Origin: Bacteroidales bacterium
GTDB lineage: Bacteria > Bacteroidota > Bacteroidia > Bacteroidales > GCA-2748055
DNA: 64,000 bases
NCBI GenBank assembly: GCA_029931975.1
Contig: JAOZQY010000006.1
Location: forward strand, 47,865 to 111,864
Direction of reading: 5' to 3'
Made by a program: the position numbers and the translations under genes. Every line of letters begins with the position of its first letter. Positions within the stretch are counted from its first letter, which is position 1. This document shows, piece after piece, positions 1 to 9,525 of the stretch. The notes beneath the pieces were generated by a model. The model ran no database searches. It was not told where the DNA came from and saw nothing but the letters and a program-made list of their open reading frames with translations.

Positions 1-1
1 G

Positions 2-148
2 GCATATATCCATCCCGACCAGTTTAAGTATTACAGGTCCCAGGCACTTGCAAAGGGTTTTAAGGCAGTGGAATCGAGTCCGCTCGTCCGATCTTCCTAC
101 CATGCTGAAAAGCACGCTTCCATAATACGCACAAAGAAACATGGCTGA
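2..148 (+). CDS. lipA: Lipoyl synthase, C-terminal fragment (5' end outside window)
   Basis: Open frame from base 2 translates to [48 protein letters not shown]; the [11 protein letters not shown] tail is typical of LipA. Stop overlaps the lipB start. Confidence 0.85.
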   Translation, partial: AYIHPDQFKYYRSQALAKGFKAVESSPLVRSSYHAEKHASIIRTKKHG

Positions 149-848
149 GCAGGGACATGATATCCTCTTTGAGGACCTGGGACTTTTTGATTACCAGGAG
201 GCCTGGGATTACCAGGAGGAGCGCTTTAATCGTCTGGTGGAGTATAAGCGAAAGAGGGAAGGAGAGCACCCCGACCAGTTCCTGCTCTTTTGTGAACATC
301 CTCATGTCTATACCTTGGGGAAGAGTGGAGATGAGAACAATCTGCTTATTCGTAAGGATTTTCTAAAAAAGATCAATGCGACTTACTATAAGACCAATCG
401 CGGTGGGGATATCACCTATCACGGTCCGGGACAGATTGTGGGCTATCCCATTGTGGATCTGGAAATGCTGGAAATCGGACTGAAGCAGTATATCGCGCTT
501 CTGGAAGATTCCATAATTGAATTGTTGGGTGAATACGGAATTACAGCCACACAGATGGATGGAGCCACCGGTGTCTGGCTGGATGTGGACCACCCGGTAA
601 AGGCCCGTAAGATCTGTGCCATGGGGGTGCGTTCGAGCCGTTATGTGACCATGCATGGGTTTGCCCTCAATGTCAATACCAACCTGGACTATTTCACCTA
701 CATTAATCCCTGCGGATTTGAGAACAAGGGCGTCACATCCATGGAGAAAGAGCTGGGTGAACCTCAGGATTTTAAACGGATCAAGAGTGAGCTGAAGACG
801 ATCCTTATGAGACGATTCCTTGCTCCAGGTCACCCAGCAGAATCATAG
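141..848 (+). CDS. lipB: Lipoyl(octanoyl) transferase LipB
   Basis: 235 aa; [18 protein letters not shown] and [26 protein letters not shown] motifs; follows lipA. Confidence 0.95.
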   Translation: MAEQGHDILFEDLGLFDYQEAWDYQEERFNRLVEYKRKREGEHPDQFLLFCEHPHVYTLGKSGDENNLLIRKDFLKKINATYYKTNRGGDITYHGPGQIVGYPIVDLEMLEIGLKQYIALLEDSIIELLGEYGITATQMDGATGVWLDVDHPVKARKICAMGVRSSRYVTMHGFALNVNTNLDYFTYINPCGFENKGVTSMEKELGEPQDFKRIKSELKTILMRRFLAPGHPAES

Positions 849-1059
849 CTTCCTCCCGGCTGGTCCCGCACACTTCTGGATCCGCTTTAAACTGATCACA
901 TACTTTCGGTCGTTCCGGATCATTGAAAATCAGGCAGCGATAGTCATCCGAGAGATGAATGCAAGGTACACCGGCAGACTTTCCATGGGGCATTCCAGGA
1001 ATGGGCGAGGAGATGGAAGGAGCAATACAGCAGGCTCCGCATTTTTCACGGCATCTCAC
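805..1059 (-). CDS. YkgJ-like cysteine cluster protein (likely GTG start at 1059)
   Basis: [64 protein letters not shown] with the CxxCGACC pattern; overlaps the lipB 3' end convergently. Confidence 0.75.
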   Translation of the reverse strand: MRCREKCGACCIAPSISSPIPGMPHGKSAGVPCIHLSDDYRCLIFNDPERPKVCDQFKADPEVCGTSREEAMILLGDLEQGIVS

Positions 1060-1069
1060 AATGATACTA

Positions 1070-2494
1070 CTAGGTGTCGGATGACAGAAAATCGTCGATT
1101 TTCCTGGCAACACGACGTCCCGATGCGATTGCTGTGACCACCAGACTGGCACCACTGGCAGCATCTCCTGCGGCAAATACTTTTTCCTGGTTGGTAAGCA
1201 TCTCCGGATTTACCTGGATATTCCTACGGCTATCCAGCCCGATCTCCATTTCTGTCAGCAGGCCCTCATGAACAGGATGTACAAATCCCATGGCCAGCAG
1301 GATCAGATCGGCATCAATTTTCTCAGTGCTACCCGGGACTACATGCATCTTGTGGTTGCCATTCACCTGTTCCCAGGCAACTTCCTGTACTTCCGCATGG
1401 GTGACACGTTGTTGCATTCCCAGGAATCTCAGGGTGCTTAGGCTCCAACGGCGCTCACAACCCTCTTCGTGAGATGTGGAGGTCTTCAGTGTCTTTGCAT
1501 AGTAGGGCCATGGATTATCGGCGGAACGTTGCTCAGGTGGTTTGGGTAAGATTTCAATCTGTGTGACACTTTTGGCACCCTGCCGAGTGGCAGTTCCAAC
1601 GCAGTCGGAACCGGTATCGCCCCCGCCTATAACAAGTACATGACGGTTTTCAGCTGTAATTCGGTTATCATAGGCCACATAGGCGCCATCGTTCACCTTG
1701 TTTTGCTGAGTCAGATAGTCCATGGCGAAGTGAATACCATCCAGTTCCCTGCCATCAATGCTCAGATCTCTGGGATGCATGGCGCCAATGGTCAGGCAAA
1801 GTGCATCGAACTTCTTCAGCAGCTCTTTTCCGCTTATTTCTTTTCCAATCTCTGTTTCGGTTAAGATTTCGATGCCTTCAGCCATCATTATCTTTAGCCT
1901 GCGGTCGATGATGTGTTTATTCAACTTAAAATCGGGAATTCCATAACGGAGTAATCCTCCGGCCTTTCTATCCTTTTCAAATAGTGTCACCATATGTCCG
2001 GTCCTGTTCAGCTGGTCTGCAGCAGCCATGCCGGCAGGTCCGCTTCCTATCACGGCCACCTTTTTTCCCGTTCTGACCTGGGGCGGATTGGGCCTGATAT
2101 ATCCTTCAGCAAAAGCTTTCTCAACGATGGCCGCCTCATTCTCACGGATGGTGACCGGACTTCCGTCGATGTTCAGTACACAGGAGTGTTCACACGGAGC
2201 GGGACAGATCCTTCCGGTAAATTCCGGAAAATTATTGGTGGAATGCAGTCTTTCACTGGCCCCTTTCCAGTCGCCCCGATAAAGCAAATCGTTCCACTCA
2301 GGGATCAGGTTGTCCACAGGGCAACCCCAGTGACAAAAAGGAATACCGCAATCCATGCACCTGGATGCCTGTAACTGGCGGTCCTCCGAATTAAGCACCT
2401 GTTCCACCTCGGAGTAATCGTCGGTTCGTTCATAGATTGGCCGCATACCGGCCGGCTTACTTTTTATCTCTAAAAATCCTTTTGGATCTCCCAT
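1070..2494 (-). CDS. gltD: Glutamate synthase small subunit
   Basis: 474 aa; N-terminal Cys cluster ([17 protein letters not shown]), FAD/NAD binding [18 protein letters not shown] and [11 protein letters not shown]; adjacent to gltB. Confidence 0.95.
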   Translation of the reverse strand: MGDPKGFLEIKSKPAGMRPIYERTDDYSEVEQVLNSEDRQLQASRCMDCGIPFCHWGCPVDNLIPEWNDLLYRGDWKGASERLHSTNNFPEFTGRICPAPCEHSCVLNIDGSPVTIRENEAAIVEKAFAEGYIRPNPPQVRTGKKVAVIGSGPAGMAAADQLNRTGHMVTLFEKDRKAGGLLRYGIPDFKLNKHIIDRRLKIMMAEGIEILTETEIGKEISGKELLKKFDALCLTIGAMHPRDLSIDGRELDGIHFAMDYLTQQNKVNDGAYVAYDNRITAENRHVLVIGGGDTGSDCVGTATRQGAKSVTQIEILPKPPEQRSADNPWPYYAKTLKTSTSHEEGCERRWSLSTLRFLGMQQRVTHAEVQEVAWEQVNGNHKMHVVPGSTEKIDADLILLAMGFVHPVHEGLLTEMEIGLDSRRNIQVNPEMLTNQEKVFAAGDAASGASLVVTAIASGRRVARKIDDFLSSDT

Positions 2495-2505
2495 TGTTTC
2501 TTCTT

Positions 2506-5500
2506 TTATAGATCTCCTATCATTTCCACATCTGTCTCTACACTTGCCAGTTTCTTCCGGGTCTCTTCCAGCGCCATCTCCATAAGGACCTTTTTATATT
2601 CATAGGGGATTACTTTTATGAAGCGTTTCATATAGCCGTCCAGATTGCTCAGAATCTTTTCGGACAACTTACTTCCAGTATGTTCATAGTGACTGGCTAT
2701 CAGATCGGAAAGCTCTTTCTTGTCATTCAGATCTTCCACCAGGGAGAGTTCTACCATTCCCATGTTACAGTAGTAGTCGAAATCACCTTCTTCATCCAGT
2801 ACATAGGCAATACCACCACTCATCCCGGCTGCAAAATTCCTTCCGGTTTTTCCCAGGACCACCACACGGCCTCCGGTCATATATTCGCAGCAGTGATCGC
2901 CCACTCCTTCAATCACGGCGTTGGCCCCGCTATTCCTGACAGCAAAGCGCTCCCCGGCCACACCGGAGATAAAAATATCTCCCCTCGTAGCACCGTAGAG
3001 TACAGTGTTGCCTATAATGATATTCTGGTCAGATTCGAAAGTAGAACCCTCGGGAGGAACCACGATGATCCGGCCGCCTGCCAGGCCCTTGCCCAGATAG
3101 TCGTTGGTATCTCCTTCCAGGTAAAACTCCACCCCAGGAACAAGGAATGCACCAAAGCTTTGTCCGGCCGATCCTGCAAACCGTGCTTTAATTGTCCCAT
3201 CTGCGAGTCCTTCTGCACCATGTAAGCTGGCAATGGTCCCGGATAGCATGGCCCCGGTGGTGCGATCTGTATTCTTAATGGACATGTGAATGGTGACTGC
3301 TTCGCCCTTCTCCAGGGCAGGTTTCGACTGCTCAATCAAGCTGTGGTCGATCACATCCATAATTTTATGCTTTTGCTCTTCGGTTCGGTAAAGGGAATTA
3401 TTTTTTGAGGCAGGAAGAAAAGCAGTCAGTTCGCTAAGATCCAGGTTTTTTGTCTTCCAGTGTGTGATGGCGTCATCGCGCATCAGTAAATCGGATCTTC
3501 CCACAAGCTCATTAAAAGTTCGGATACCCAGTTCGGCCATATGCTCGCGTACCTCAGCAGCTACAAAATGGAAGTAATTCTCCACAAAATTAGCTTTTCC
3601 CCGGAAGCGTTTTCTGAGTTCAGCATTCTGCGTAGCCACACCAACCGGACAGGTGTTCAGATGGCACTTTCGCATCATAACACAGCCCAGTACCACCAGG
3701 GCGCTGGTGGCAAATCCAAATTCCTCGGCCCCCAGCAGGGCGGATATAATCACATCCCGTCCGGTCTTCATTTGTCCGTCGGCTTGCAGCACTACTTTGC
3801 GTCGTAGCTTATTCATTACCAGGGTTTGTTGTGTTTCTGCCAACCCCATTTCCAGTGGAAGTCCGGCATGCTTGATTGATGAGGAGGGACTGGCTCCTGT
3901 GCCGCCCTCGGCCCCGCTAATGGTTATTAAATCAGCCGAAGCCTTTGCTACCCCTGCAGCAATGGTCCCCACACCGGTTTCCGAAACTAGCTTCACCGAT
4001 ATTTTTGCTTTGGGGTTCACATTCTTCAGATCGAATATGAGCTGTGCCAGGTCTTCGATGGAGTAGATATCATGGTGGGGAGGAGGTGAAATCAGGGTGA
4101 TACCAGGAATAGAGTAACGGGTCTTTGCAATAATCTTATCCACCTTGTGCCCGGGAAGTTGTCCCCCTTCTCCGGGCTTGGCCCCCTGAGCTACCTTAAT
4201 TTGTATCTCATCGGCATTGACCAGGTATTGGGTGGTTACACCGAAGCGTCCGCTGGCCACTTGCTTGATAGCACTGCGTCTGGAATCTCCATTCTCCAAA
4301 GGTTCAAATCGTTCCGGATCCTCTCCACCTTCACCCGTATTGCTTCTTCCGCCTATTCGGTTCATGGCAATGGCCAGGGCCTCATGAGCTTCCCTGCTGA
4401 TGGAACCATAGGACATGGCACCGGTCACAAAGCGTTTCATGATGCTGTCCTTTGCTTCAACCTCTTCAAGGGGGATGGGGTTTCGCTTGTAGGTGAGCAA
4501 TCCCCTTAAGAATCCGGGGCGTGCTGTTTCACAATCGACAAGAGCTGAATATTCCTTGTATTTTTCGTAGTCATTGTTTCTTGTGCTCCACTGGAGCAGG
4601 GCTATCGATTCCGGATTCCAGGCGTGCTGCTCTCCGTGTTTACGGTAGGAATAGACTCCTTCGGTAAGAATCATGGAATGAACATCTGTCGTATAGGCCT
4701 TCCGGTGCGGGATCAGAGCTTCTTCGGCAATCTCTTCCATTCCGATCCCTCCAATTCGTGAAACTGTTCCTTCAAAGTATTTGTTTGTAACATCCGAATG
4801 GATTCCCACAGCTTCGAAAATCTGGGCGGCACGGTAGCTTCTCAGGGTGCTGATTCCCATTTTTGACAATATTTTCAGCAGTCCCTTATTTATCGCTTCA
4901 ATGTAGTTTTTCTGTGCCTTATCAAAATCCTGCTGGATAACTCTGGTCTGAACCAGTTTCTCAATAATGGCAAAACTCATATAGGGATTGATAATACTGG
5001 CTCCATATCCAAAGAGAAGTGCAAAATGCATTACTTCGCGGGGTTCGGCCGATTCGACTACGATATCGATCTGCATTCGCTTTCGCCTGTTGATAAGGTG
5101 GTGATGTACAGCGGATACAGCAAGCAGGGAGGGGATGGGTGCCTGGTTTTCAACAATATCCCGGTCCGACAGGATGATGTAATTATTATTCTCATCTACC
5201 GCCTCTTCAGCCTGTCTGCAGATATTCGCCACAGCTTCTTCCAGTCCGGAGGCTCCTCTGGATGCATCGAAATGGATGGGAATCACCCGGTTGGAAAAAC
5301 CTTTATAGCGAAGATTTTTTACCACCTGGAAATAGGTATTATTGATGACCGGACTTTTGAATTTGACCATCTTCACATGGTCGGGTGTTTCATCCAGGAC
5401 ATTGGTCTGCAGCGATCCCAGATAGCCAGTCAGGGTCATCACCAGTTCTTCACGAATGGGATCAATGGCAGGATTGGTGACCTGGGCAAAGAGTTGTTTG

Positions 5501-7035
5501 AAGTAGGCAAAGAGCCTGTAAGGCTTTTTACTCAGTACCGTGGTGGGGACATCGTTTCCCATGGAGCCAATGGGTTCCTTGGCCGATTCAGCCATGGGCT
5601 TGATAATGGTTTCAATGTCCTCCCTGCTGTAGTTAAAGGAGGTTATATACTGATCATAGGCCTCACCCAGTCCGGCTGCCACAATATTTCCGGCCTGAAT
5701 CTTCTCCAGGCTTACCATGTTTTTATCGATCCAGCTCTGGTAGGGGTGTTCCGAGGCCAGTTGTTCCTTCAGCTCTTCATCCCTGTAGATTTTGCCCTCT
5801 TGCACATCCACCAGGATGATTTTTCCGGGTTTCAGGCGCCCTTTCTCCCGGATATCTTCAGGGGCAAACGTTTGTACGCCTACTTCCGAACCCATCACCA
5901 TCATGTCGTCTTTGGTAATTACAAAGCGCGAAGGACGTAGTCCGTTGCGGTCCAGCATTCCCCCGATATATCTGCCATCGCTGAAAATCAGTGAGGCCGG
6001 TCCGTCCCACGGCTCCATAAAGGTAGAATGGTATTGGTAAAAGGCTTTTAATTCGGGCGAAATGGGATTCTTCTCGTTCCAGGACTCCGGGATTAGCACC
6101 GATATGGCGTATGGGAGTGATTTTCCGCTCATTACCAGAAATTCCAGTGCATTATCGAGCGAGGCTGAATCACTTTTATTGGCTTCGATCACCGGGTAGA
6201 TTTTCTCCAGGTCGCCAAGTACATCTGATTTCAGGATCGACTCCCGTGCCTGCATCCAGAAACGGTTTCCCTTTATAGTATTGATCTCACCATTGTGGGC
6301 AAGCATTCTGAATGGCTGTGCCAGATCCCAGCTGGGAAAAGTGTTGGTACTGAAGCGGGAGTGAACCAGTGCAAGCGCACTTTCCATCCGTTCATCCTGC
6401 AGGTCCAGAAAGTACTCCCCAAGCTGTTCAGAAGTGAGCATTCCCTTATAGATCAGAATCCGGGTAGACAGACTTGGCAGGTAGAAAAGGCTTCGCTCCT
6501 TAAAGGAAGATGCCGCCACATACTTTTCGACTCTTTTGCGGATGATATAGAGCTTGCGTTCCAGCTCCTCCTGAGGCAGATCGGCACCCAGCAGGATCTG
6601 TTTCATATTGGGTTCCGCTTTTCGGGCGCTCTCCCCAATCACACTATTGTCTCTGGGGACCTCCCTAAATCCGATGAGCCTGACTCCCTCATCGTTAACC
6701 ACCTGGACCAACATCTCTTCACATTTCCGTGCTTCAGTAGCATCTCTTGGGAGGAACACAAGTCCCGTTCCAAACTGACCCTCATGGGGGATGGAGTAAC
6801 CCTGCATCAGGTAGAAATCTCTGGGAATCTGGATCATCACCCCCGCACCATCTCCGGTCTTGCTGTCGGCTCCTTCTGCTCCTCTGTGGGTCATATTCAC
6901 CAGGGTTTCCAGTCCCCGTTGAATGATATTATGGGATTTCTTTCCTTTCAGATGCGCCACAAACCCGATTCCACAATTGTCATGTTCAAATGCACTTCTA
7001 TATAATCCGGCCTGTTCAGGTCTTACTTTTTCCAT
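2506..7035 (-). CDS. gltB: Glutamate synthase large subunit (ORF opens at GTG 7044; ATG at 7035 preferred)
   Basis: ~1509 aa; DNCGIGFVAHLKG N-terminal Ntn amidotransferase, GGEDPERFEPL and GTGASPSSSIKHAGLPLE central domain, GXGXG-type C-terminal repeats. Confidence 0.97.
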   Translation of the reverse strand: MEKVRPEQAGLYRSAFEHDNCGIGFVAHLKGKKSHNIIQRGLETLVNMTHRGAEGADSKTGDGAGVMIQIPRDFYLMQGYSIPHEGQFGTGLVFLPRDATEARKCEEMLVQVVNDEGVRLIGFREVPRDNSVIGESARKAEPNMKQILLGADLPQEELERKLYIIRKRVEKYVAASSFKERSLFYLPSLSTRILIYKGMLTSEQLGEYFLDLQDERMESALALVHSRFSTNTFPSWDLAQPFRMLAHNGEINTIKGNRFWMQARESILKSDVLGDLEKIYPVIEANKSDSASLDNALEFLVMSGKSLPYAISVLIPESWNEKNPISPELKAFYQYHSTFMEPWDGPASLIFSDGRYIGGMLDRNGLRPSRFVITKDDMMVMGSEVGVQTFAPEDIREKGRLKPGKIILVDVQEGKIYRDEELKEQLASEHPYQSWIDKNMVSLEKIQAGNIVAAGLGEAYDQYITSFNYSREDIETIIKPMAESAKEPIGSMGNDVPTTVLSKKPYRLFAYFKQLFAQVTNPAIDPIREELVMTLTGYLGSLQTNVLDETPDHVKMVKFKSPVINNTYFQVVKNLRYKGFSNRVIPIHFDASRGASGLEEAVANICRQAEEAVDENNNYIILSDRDIVENQAPIPSLLAVSAVHHHLINRRKRMQIDIVVESAEPREVMHFALLFGYGASIINPYMSFAIIEKLVQTRVIQQDFDKAQKNYIEAINKGLLKILSKMGISTLRSYRAAQIFEAVGIHSDVTNKYFEGTVSRIGGIGMEEIAEEALIPHRKAYTTDVHSMILTEGVYSYRKHGEQHAWNPESIALLQWSTRNNDYEKYKEYSALVDCETARPGFLRGLLTYKRNPIPLEEVEAKDSIMKRFVTGAMSYGSISREAHEALAIAMNRIGGRSNTGEGGEDPERFEPLENGDSRRSAIKQVASGRFGVTTQYLVNADEIQIKVAQGAKPGEGGQLPGHKVDKIIAKTRYSIPGITLISPPPHHDIYSIEDLAQLIFDLKNVNPKAKISVKLVSETGVGTIAAGVAKASADLITISGAEGGTGASPSSSIKHAGLPLEMGLAETQQTLVMNKLRRKVVLQADGQMKTGRDVIISALLGAEEFGFATSALVVLGCVMMRKCHLNTCPVGVATQNAELRKRFRGKANFVENYFHFVAAEVREHMAELGIRTFNELVGRSDLLMRDDAITHWKTKNLDLSELTAFLPASKNNSLYRTEEQKHKIMDVIDHSLIEQSKPALEKGEAVTIHMSIKNTDRTTGAMLSGTIASLHGAEGLADGTIKARFAGSAGQSFGAFLVPGVEFYLEGDTNDYLGKGLAGGRIIVVPPEGSTFESDQNIIIGNTVLYGATRGDIFISGVAGERFAVRNSGANAVIEGVGDHCCEYMTGGRVVVLGKTGRNFAAGMSGGIAYVLDEEGDFDYYCNMGMVELSLVEDLNDKKELSDLIASHYEHTGSKLSEKILSNLDGYMKRFIKVIPYEYKKVLMEMALEETRKKLASVETDVEMIGDL

Positions 7036-7061
7036 ATCATTCACTACTTTGGGAGTCTCTT

Positions 7062-7097
7062 AAAAAAATGCCGTTCTCGACCTGAGTTGAGAACGGC
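7062..7097 (-). terminator. Rho-independent terminator-type hairpin in the gltB leader (candidate attenuator)
   Basis: Stem GCCGTTCTC (7070-7078) / GAGAACGGC (7089-7097), 10-nt loop, followed on the minus strand by T7 (A-run 7062-7068). Lies ~26 nt upstream of the gltB ATG. Confidence 0.7.
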
Positions 7098-7205
7098 TTA
7101 AGCTTTATTTCAGTTCATACCATTCTATCCGGAGCAGTCAATCCTCTTTGAAACATGCCTTTTTAATGAATTTAAATGGCTAATCATAGTTATAATCTTC
7201 TTTGA

Positions 7206-7235
7206 CAAATATAGGTATTAATATTACGAATCAAA
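7206..7235 (-). promoter_or_regulatory. Putative Bacteroidota-type promoter for gltBD
   Basis: Minus strand TTTG-N18-TATATTTG matches the -33 TTTG / -7 TAnnTTTG consensus; upstream of the hairpin at 7062-7097. Confidence 0.55.
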
Positions 7236-7450
7236 ACATAAAATCCGGTTCATGTTATATGATTGCAAGACAATAGGGTATATAACTTATAAACTGAAAG
7301 GGGCTACCCCAGTAGGAGCAGGCCCTTTCACTACAGCTAAAGCACAACAAATGGCTTTGTTGCACTAGGATACAAGGTATAGGTGTAAGCTGATTCCTTA
7401 TGTTCATAAATATTCAGGCCTTCCTTTTCGATGCGCTTGCATATGGGGAA

Positions 7451-7570
7451 AGATATAAATTATCAATTTATTAAGTGAATATATTAATAAGTGGATAATA
7501 AATATCCATGAATAGATATTAATTATCCAAATACACATCATAATAATTAATAAATGGATGATTTATATCT
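7451..7570. repeat. Nested imperfect palindrome (~120 bp)
   Basis: Outer arms agatataaattatcaatttattaa (7451-7474) and ttaataaatggatgatttatatct (7547-7570), 22/24 complementary. Inner arms ggataataaatatc (7493-7506) and gatattaattatcc (7515-7528), 13/14. Symmetric 18-nt spacers. Confidence 0.75.
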
Positions 7571-7715
7571 ATTGTTGGTGATTTAGTGGGCCCGATGCCC
7601 TAATAAGGTGACCCGGTTCTATTCCAGAGTCAAAGAAATCTTCTGTTTCTTAAATTCTTTGTCCAATCTTCATATTCCTTGCTTGGTTTTAATCTAATCC
7701 GTAAATTGGACAGAT

Positions 7716-8312
7716 ATGATACGACGATTTCTCTTTCTCCTCCTCCTGGTACTTATGGGAAGCTCCCAATCGCTGATGGGACAAAAAACAGCACTTCTGA
7801 TTATAGATGTGCAGGAATTTTATTTTCCTGGTGGCAGGATGCAGCTGGAGAATCCGGAAGTCGCCGGGATGAACGCCGGTCTCCTTCTCGATTATTTCAG
7901 AAAAAGTGAGATGCCGGTATACCATGTCCGACATAATTTTGAACCGGGTGGAAACATTCATCCCTATGTGAAGCCCATGGGGGGCGAAGCTGTTATCTCC
8001 AAGGACCAGGTCAATGCTTTTGTAGATACCGAATTGCTTGAGATGATGCAAAGGGATTCTATTGAGCAAGTGGTCATTTGCGGCATGCAGACCCATATGT
8101 GTGTGGAGGCAGCAACAAGAGCTGCCCATGACTATGGCTTCTCTTGTCTGCTTGTTTCCGATGCCTGTGCTACCAGGGTGCTTCAATACGAGGAGCATAT
8201 TATTTCTGCTAAAAATGTTCACTACTCCACCCTGAAAAGCCTTCAGGGAACTTATGCCAGGATTATTACCACAGATGCAATTATCAAGGAGTTGTCTCAA
8301 TCTGATCACTAG
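7716..8312 (+). CDS. Exported isochorismatase-family cysteine hydrolase
   Basis: 198 aa; signal peptide, TALLIIDVQEFYFPGG, CGMQTHMCVEAATRAAHDYGF. Confidence 0.85.
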   Translation: MIRRFLFLLLLVLMGSSQSLMGQKTALLIIDVQEFYFPGGRMQLENPEVAGMNAGLLLDYFRKSEMPVYHVRHNFEPGGNIHPYVKPMGGEAVISKDQVNAFVDTELLEMMQRDSIEQVVICGMQTHMCVEAATRAAHDYGFSCLLVSDACATRVLQYEEHIISAKNVHYSTLKSLQGTYARIITTDAIIKELSQSDH

Positions 8313-8365
8313 CTCATCTTATTTCTGCTTTTATATTAACTTTGGTTTGCAAGAAAACCGAAGAG

Positions 8366-8986
8366 ATGGGTAGTAATTTCAAAGAAAATATAAGACGTGT
8401 ACTGGATCAGGAGGCAGAGGCTATTCGATCCATTCCGGTGACCACCGATTATGAAAAAGTAGTTGAATTGATCTATGCAAGGGTGCACCAAAAAGGCGGG
8501 AAGATTATAGCCAGTGGAATGGGAAAGGCCGGCCATGTAGCCAATCATATGGCCACCACCTTAAGCTCCACGGGTACACCGGCACTTTTCCTGCATCCAA
8601 GTGAAGCGCAGCATGGCGACCTGGGGATTATGCGAGAAAATGATGTGTTGTTGGTACTCTCCAACTCAGGAAAAACCCGGGAGATACTTGAACTGGTTTA
8701 TCTGGCTCATGAACTGCATGCAAACATACCGGTTGTGATTATTACTGGTAATCCCGAAGGCCCCCTTTCCAGGGAATCCAAACTGGTACTCTACACCGGA
8801 AACCCTTTAGAGGTCTGTCCCCTAGGGCTAACTCCTACTACCTCAGCCACTGCCATGGCAGTGATCAGTGATGTGCTGGTAGTCCTTATGATGAAGCGGA
8901 TCGGATTTACTTCAAAAGATTATGCCCGCAGGCATCATGGTGGATACCTGGGGGAAAAATCAAGGGAGGCTGGATATGAGGATTAA
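8366..8986 (+). CDS. SIS-domain sugar phosphate isomerase (KdsD/arabinose-5-phosphate isomerase-like, no CBS domains)
   Basis: GKIIASGMGKAGHVANHMATTLSSTGTPALFLHPSEAQHGDLG, VLSNSGKTREI, CPLGLTPTTSATAMAVISD. Confidence 0.85.
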   Translation: MGSNFKENIRRVLDQEAEAIRSIPVTTDYEKVVELIYARVHQKGGKIIASGMGKAGHVANHMATTLSSTGTPALFLHPSEAQHGDLGIMRENDVLLVLSNSGKTREILELVYLAHELHANIPVVIITGNPEGPLSRESKLVLYTGNPLEVCPLGLTPTTSATAMAVISDVLVVLMMKRIGFTSKDYARRHHGGYLGEKSREAGYED

Positions 8987-9518
8987 ACGGGAGCTTTCGG
9001 CCGGACTGGTTATAGATATCCAGGAAAGACTCTTTCCTTACATGGATCAGAAAGAGCAAGTTCTCAGGAAATGTAGAATTTTATTGGAGGGCTTTAAGGT
9101 GCTGGGTGTTCCGATCGTTATAACAGAGCAGTATCCCAAGGGACTTGGTCCTACTGTAGAGGAGGTCTCCAAACTGACAGGTCCGGATTCTAAGATTGAA
9201 AAAACGGCCTTCTCCTGTTGCGATGAACCCGCTGTGCTTCAGACTGCGGTGATGCAGGAAAGCAAGACGGTGATTGTTTGTGGCATAGAGGCACATGTAT
9301 GTGTGATGCAAACGGTGGTTGATCTGATTGCTGCCGGGTATGAGGCAGTGGTGGTGGAGGACTGTATCTCGTCGCGCAATCCCAAGGACCTTAGGGTAGC
9401 GGTGGAGCGCATGCGTGCAGAGGGTGCGGTGATCACCACTTGTGAATCCATCCTGTTTGAACTGGCCAGGGTGTCCGGTACCGATGAATTTAAAGCTATT
9501 TCACGCTTGGTAAAGTAG
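8976..9518 (+). CDS. Isochorismatase-family cysteine hydrolase (cytosolic)
   Basis: SAGLVIDIQERLFPYM, VIVCGIEAHVCVMQTVVDLIAAGYEAVVVEDCISSR; ATG at 8976 overlaps the SIS gene end. Confidence 0.85.
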   Translation: MRIKRELSAGLVIDIQERLFPYMDQKEQVLRKCRILLEGFKVLGVPIVITEQYPKGLGPTVEEVSKLTGPDSKIEKTAFSCCDEPAVLQTAVMQESKTVIVCGIEAHVCVMQTVVDLIAAGYEAVVVEDCISSRNPKDLRVAVERMRAEGAVITTCESILFELARVSGTDEFKAISRLVK

Positions 9519-9525
9519 ATATACC

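Noticed and set aside
5026-5940. 304-aa plus-strand ORF antisense to gltB
   Set aside because: gltB coding is unambiguous; the antisense translation has no family signature or plausible start context.
7125-7187. 20-codon leader peptide upstream of gltB (minus strand)
   Set aside because: Position is suggestive but there are no regulatory codon runs; mentioned only as context for the attenuator.
7661-7711. gtccaat...attggac inverted repeat just upstream of the exported isochorismatase ATG
   Set aside because: Only 7 bp with a 37-nt spacer; expected by chance in AT-rich sequence. Not reported as an operator.
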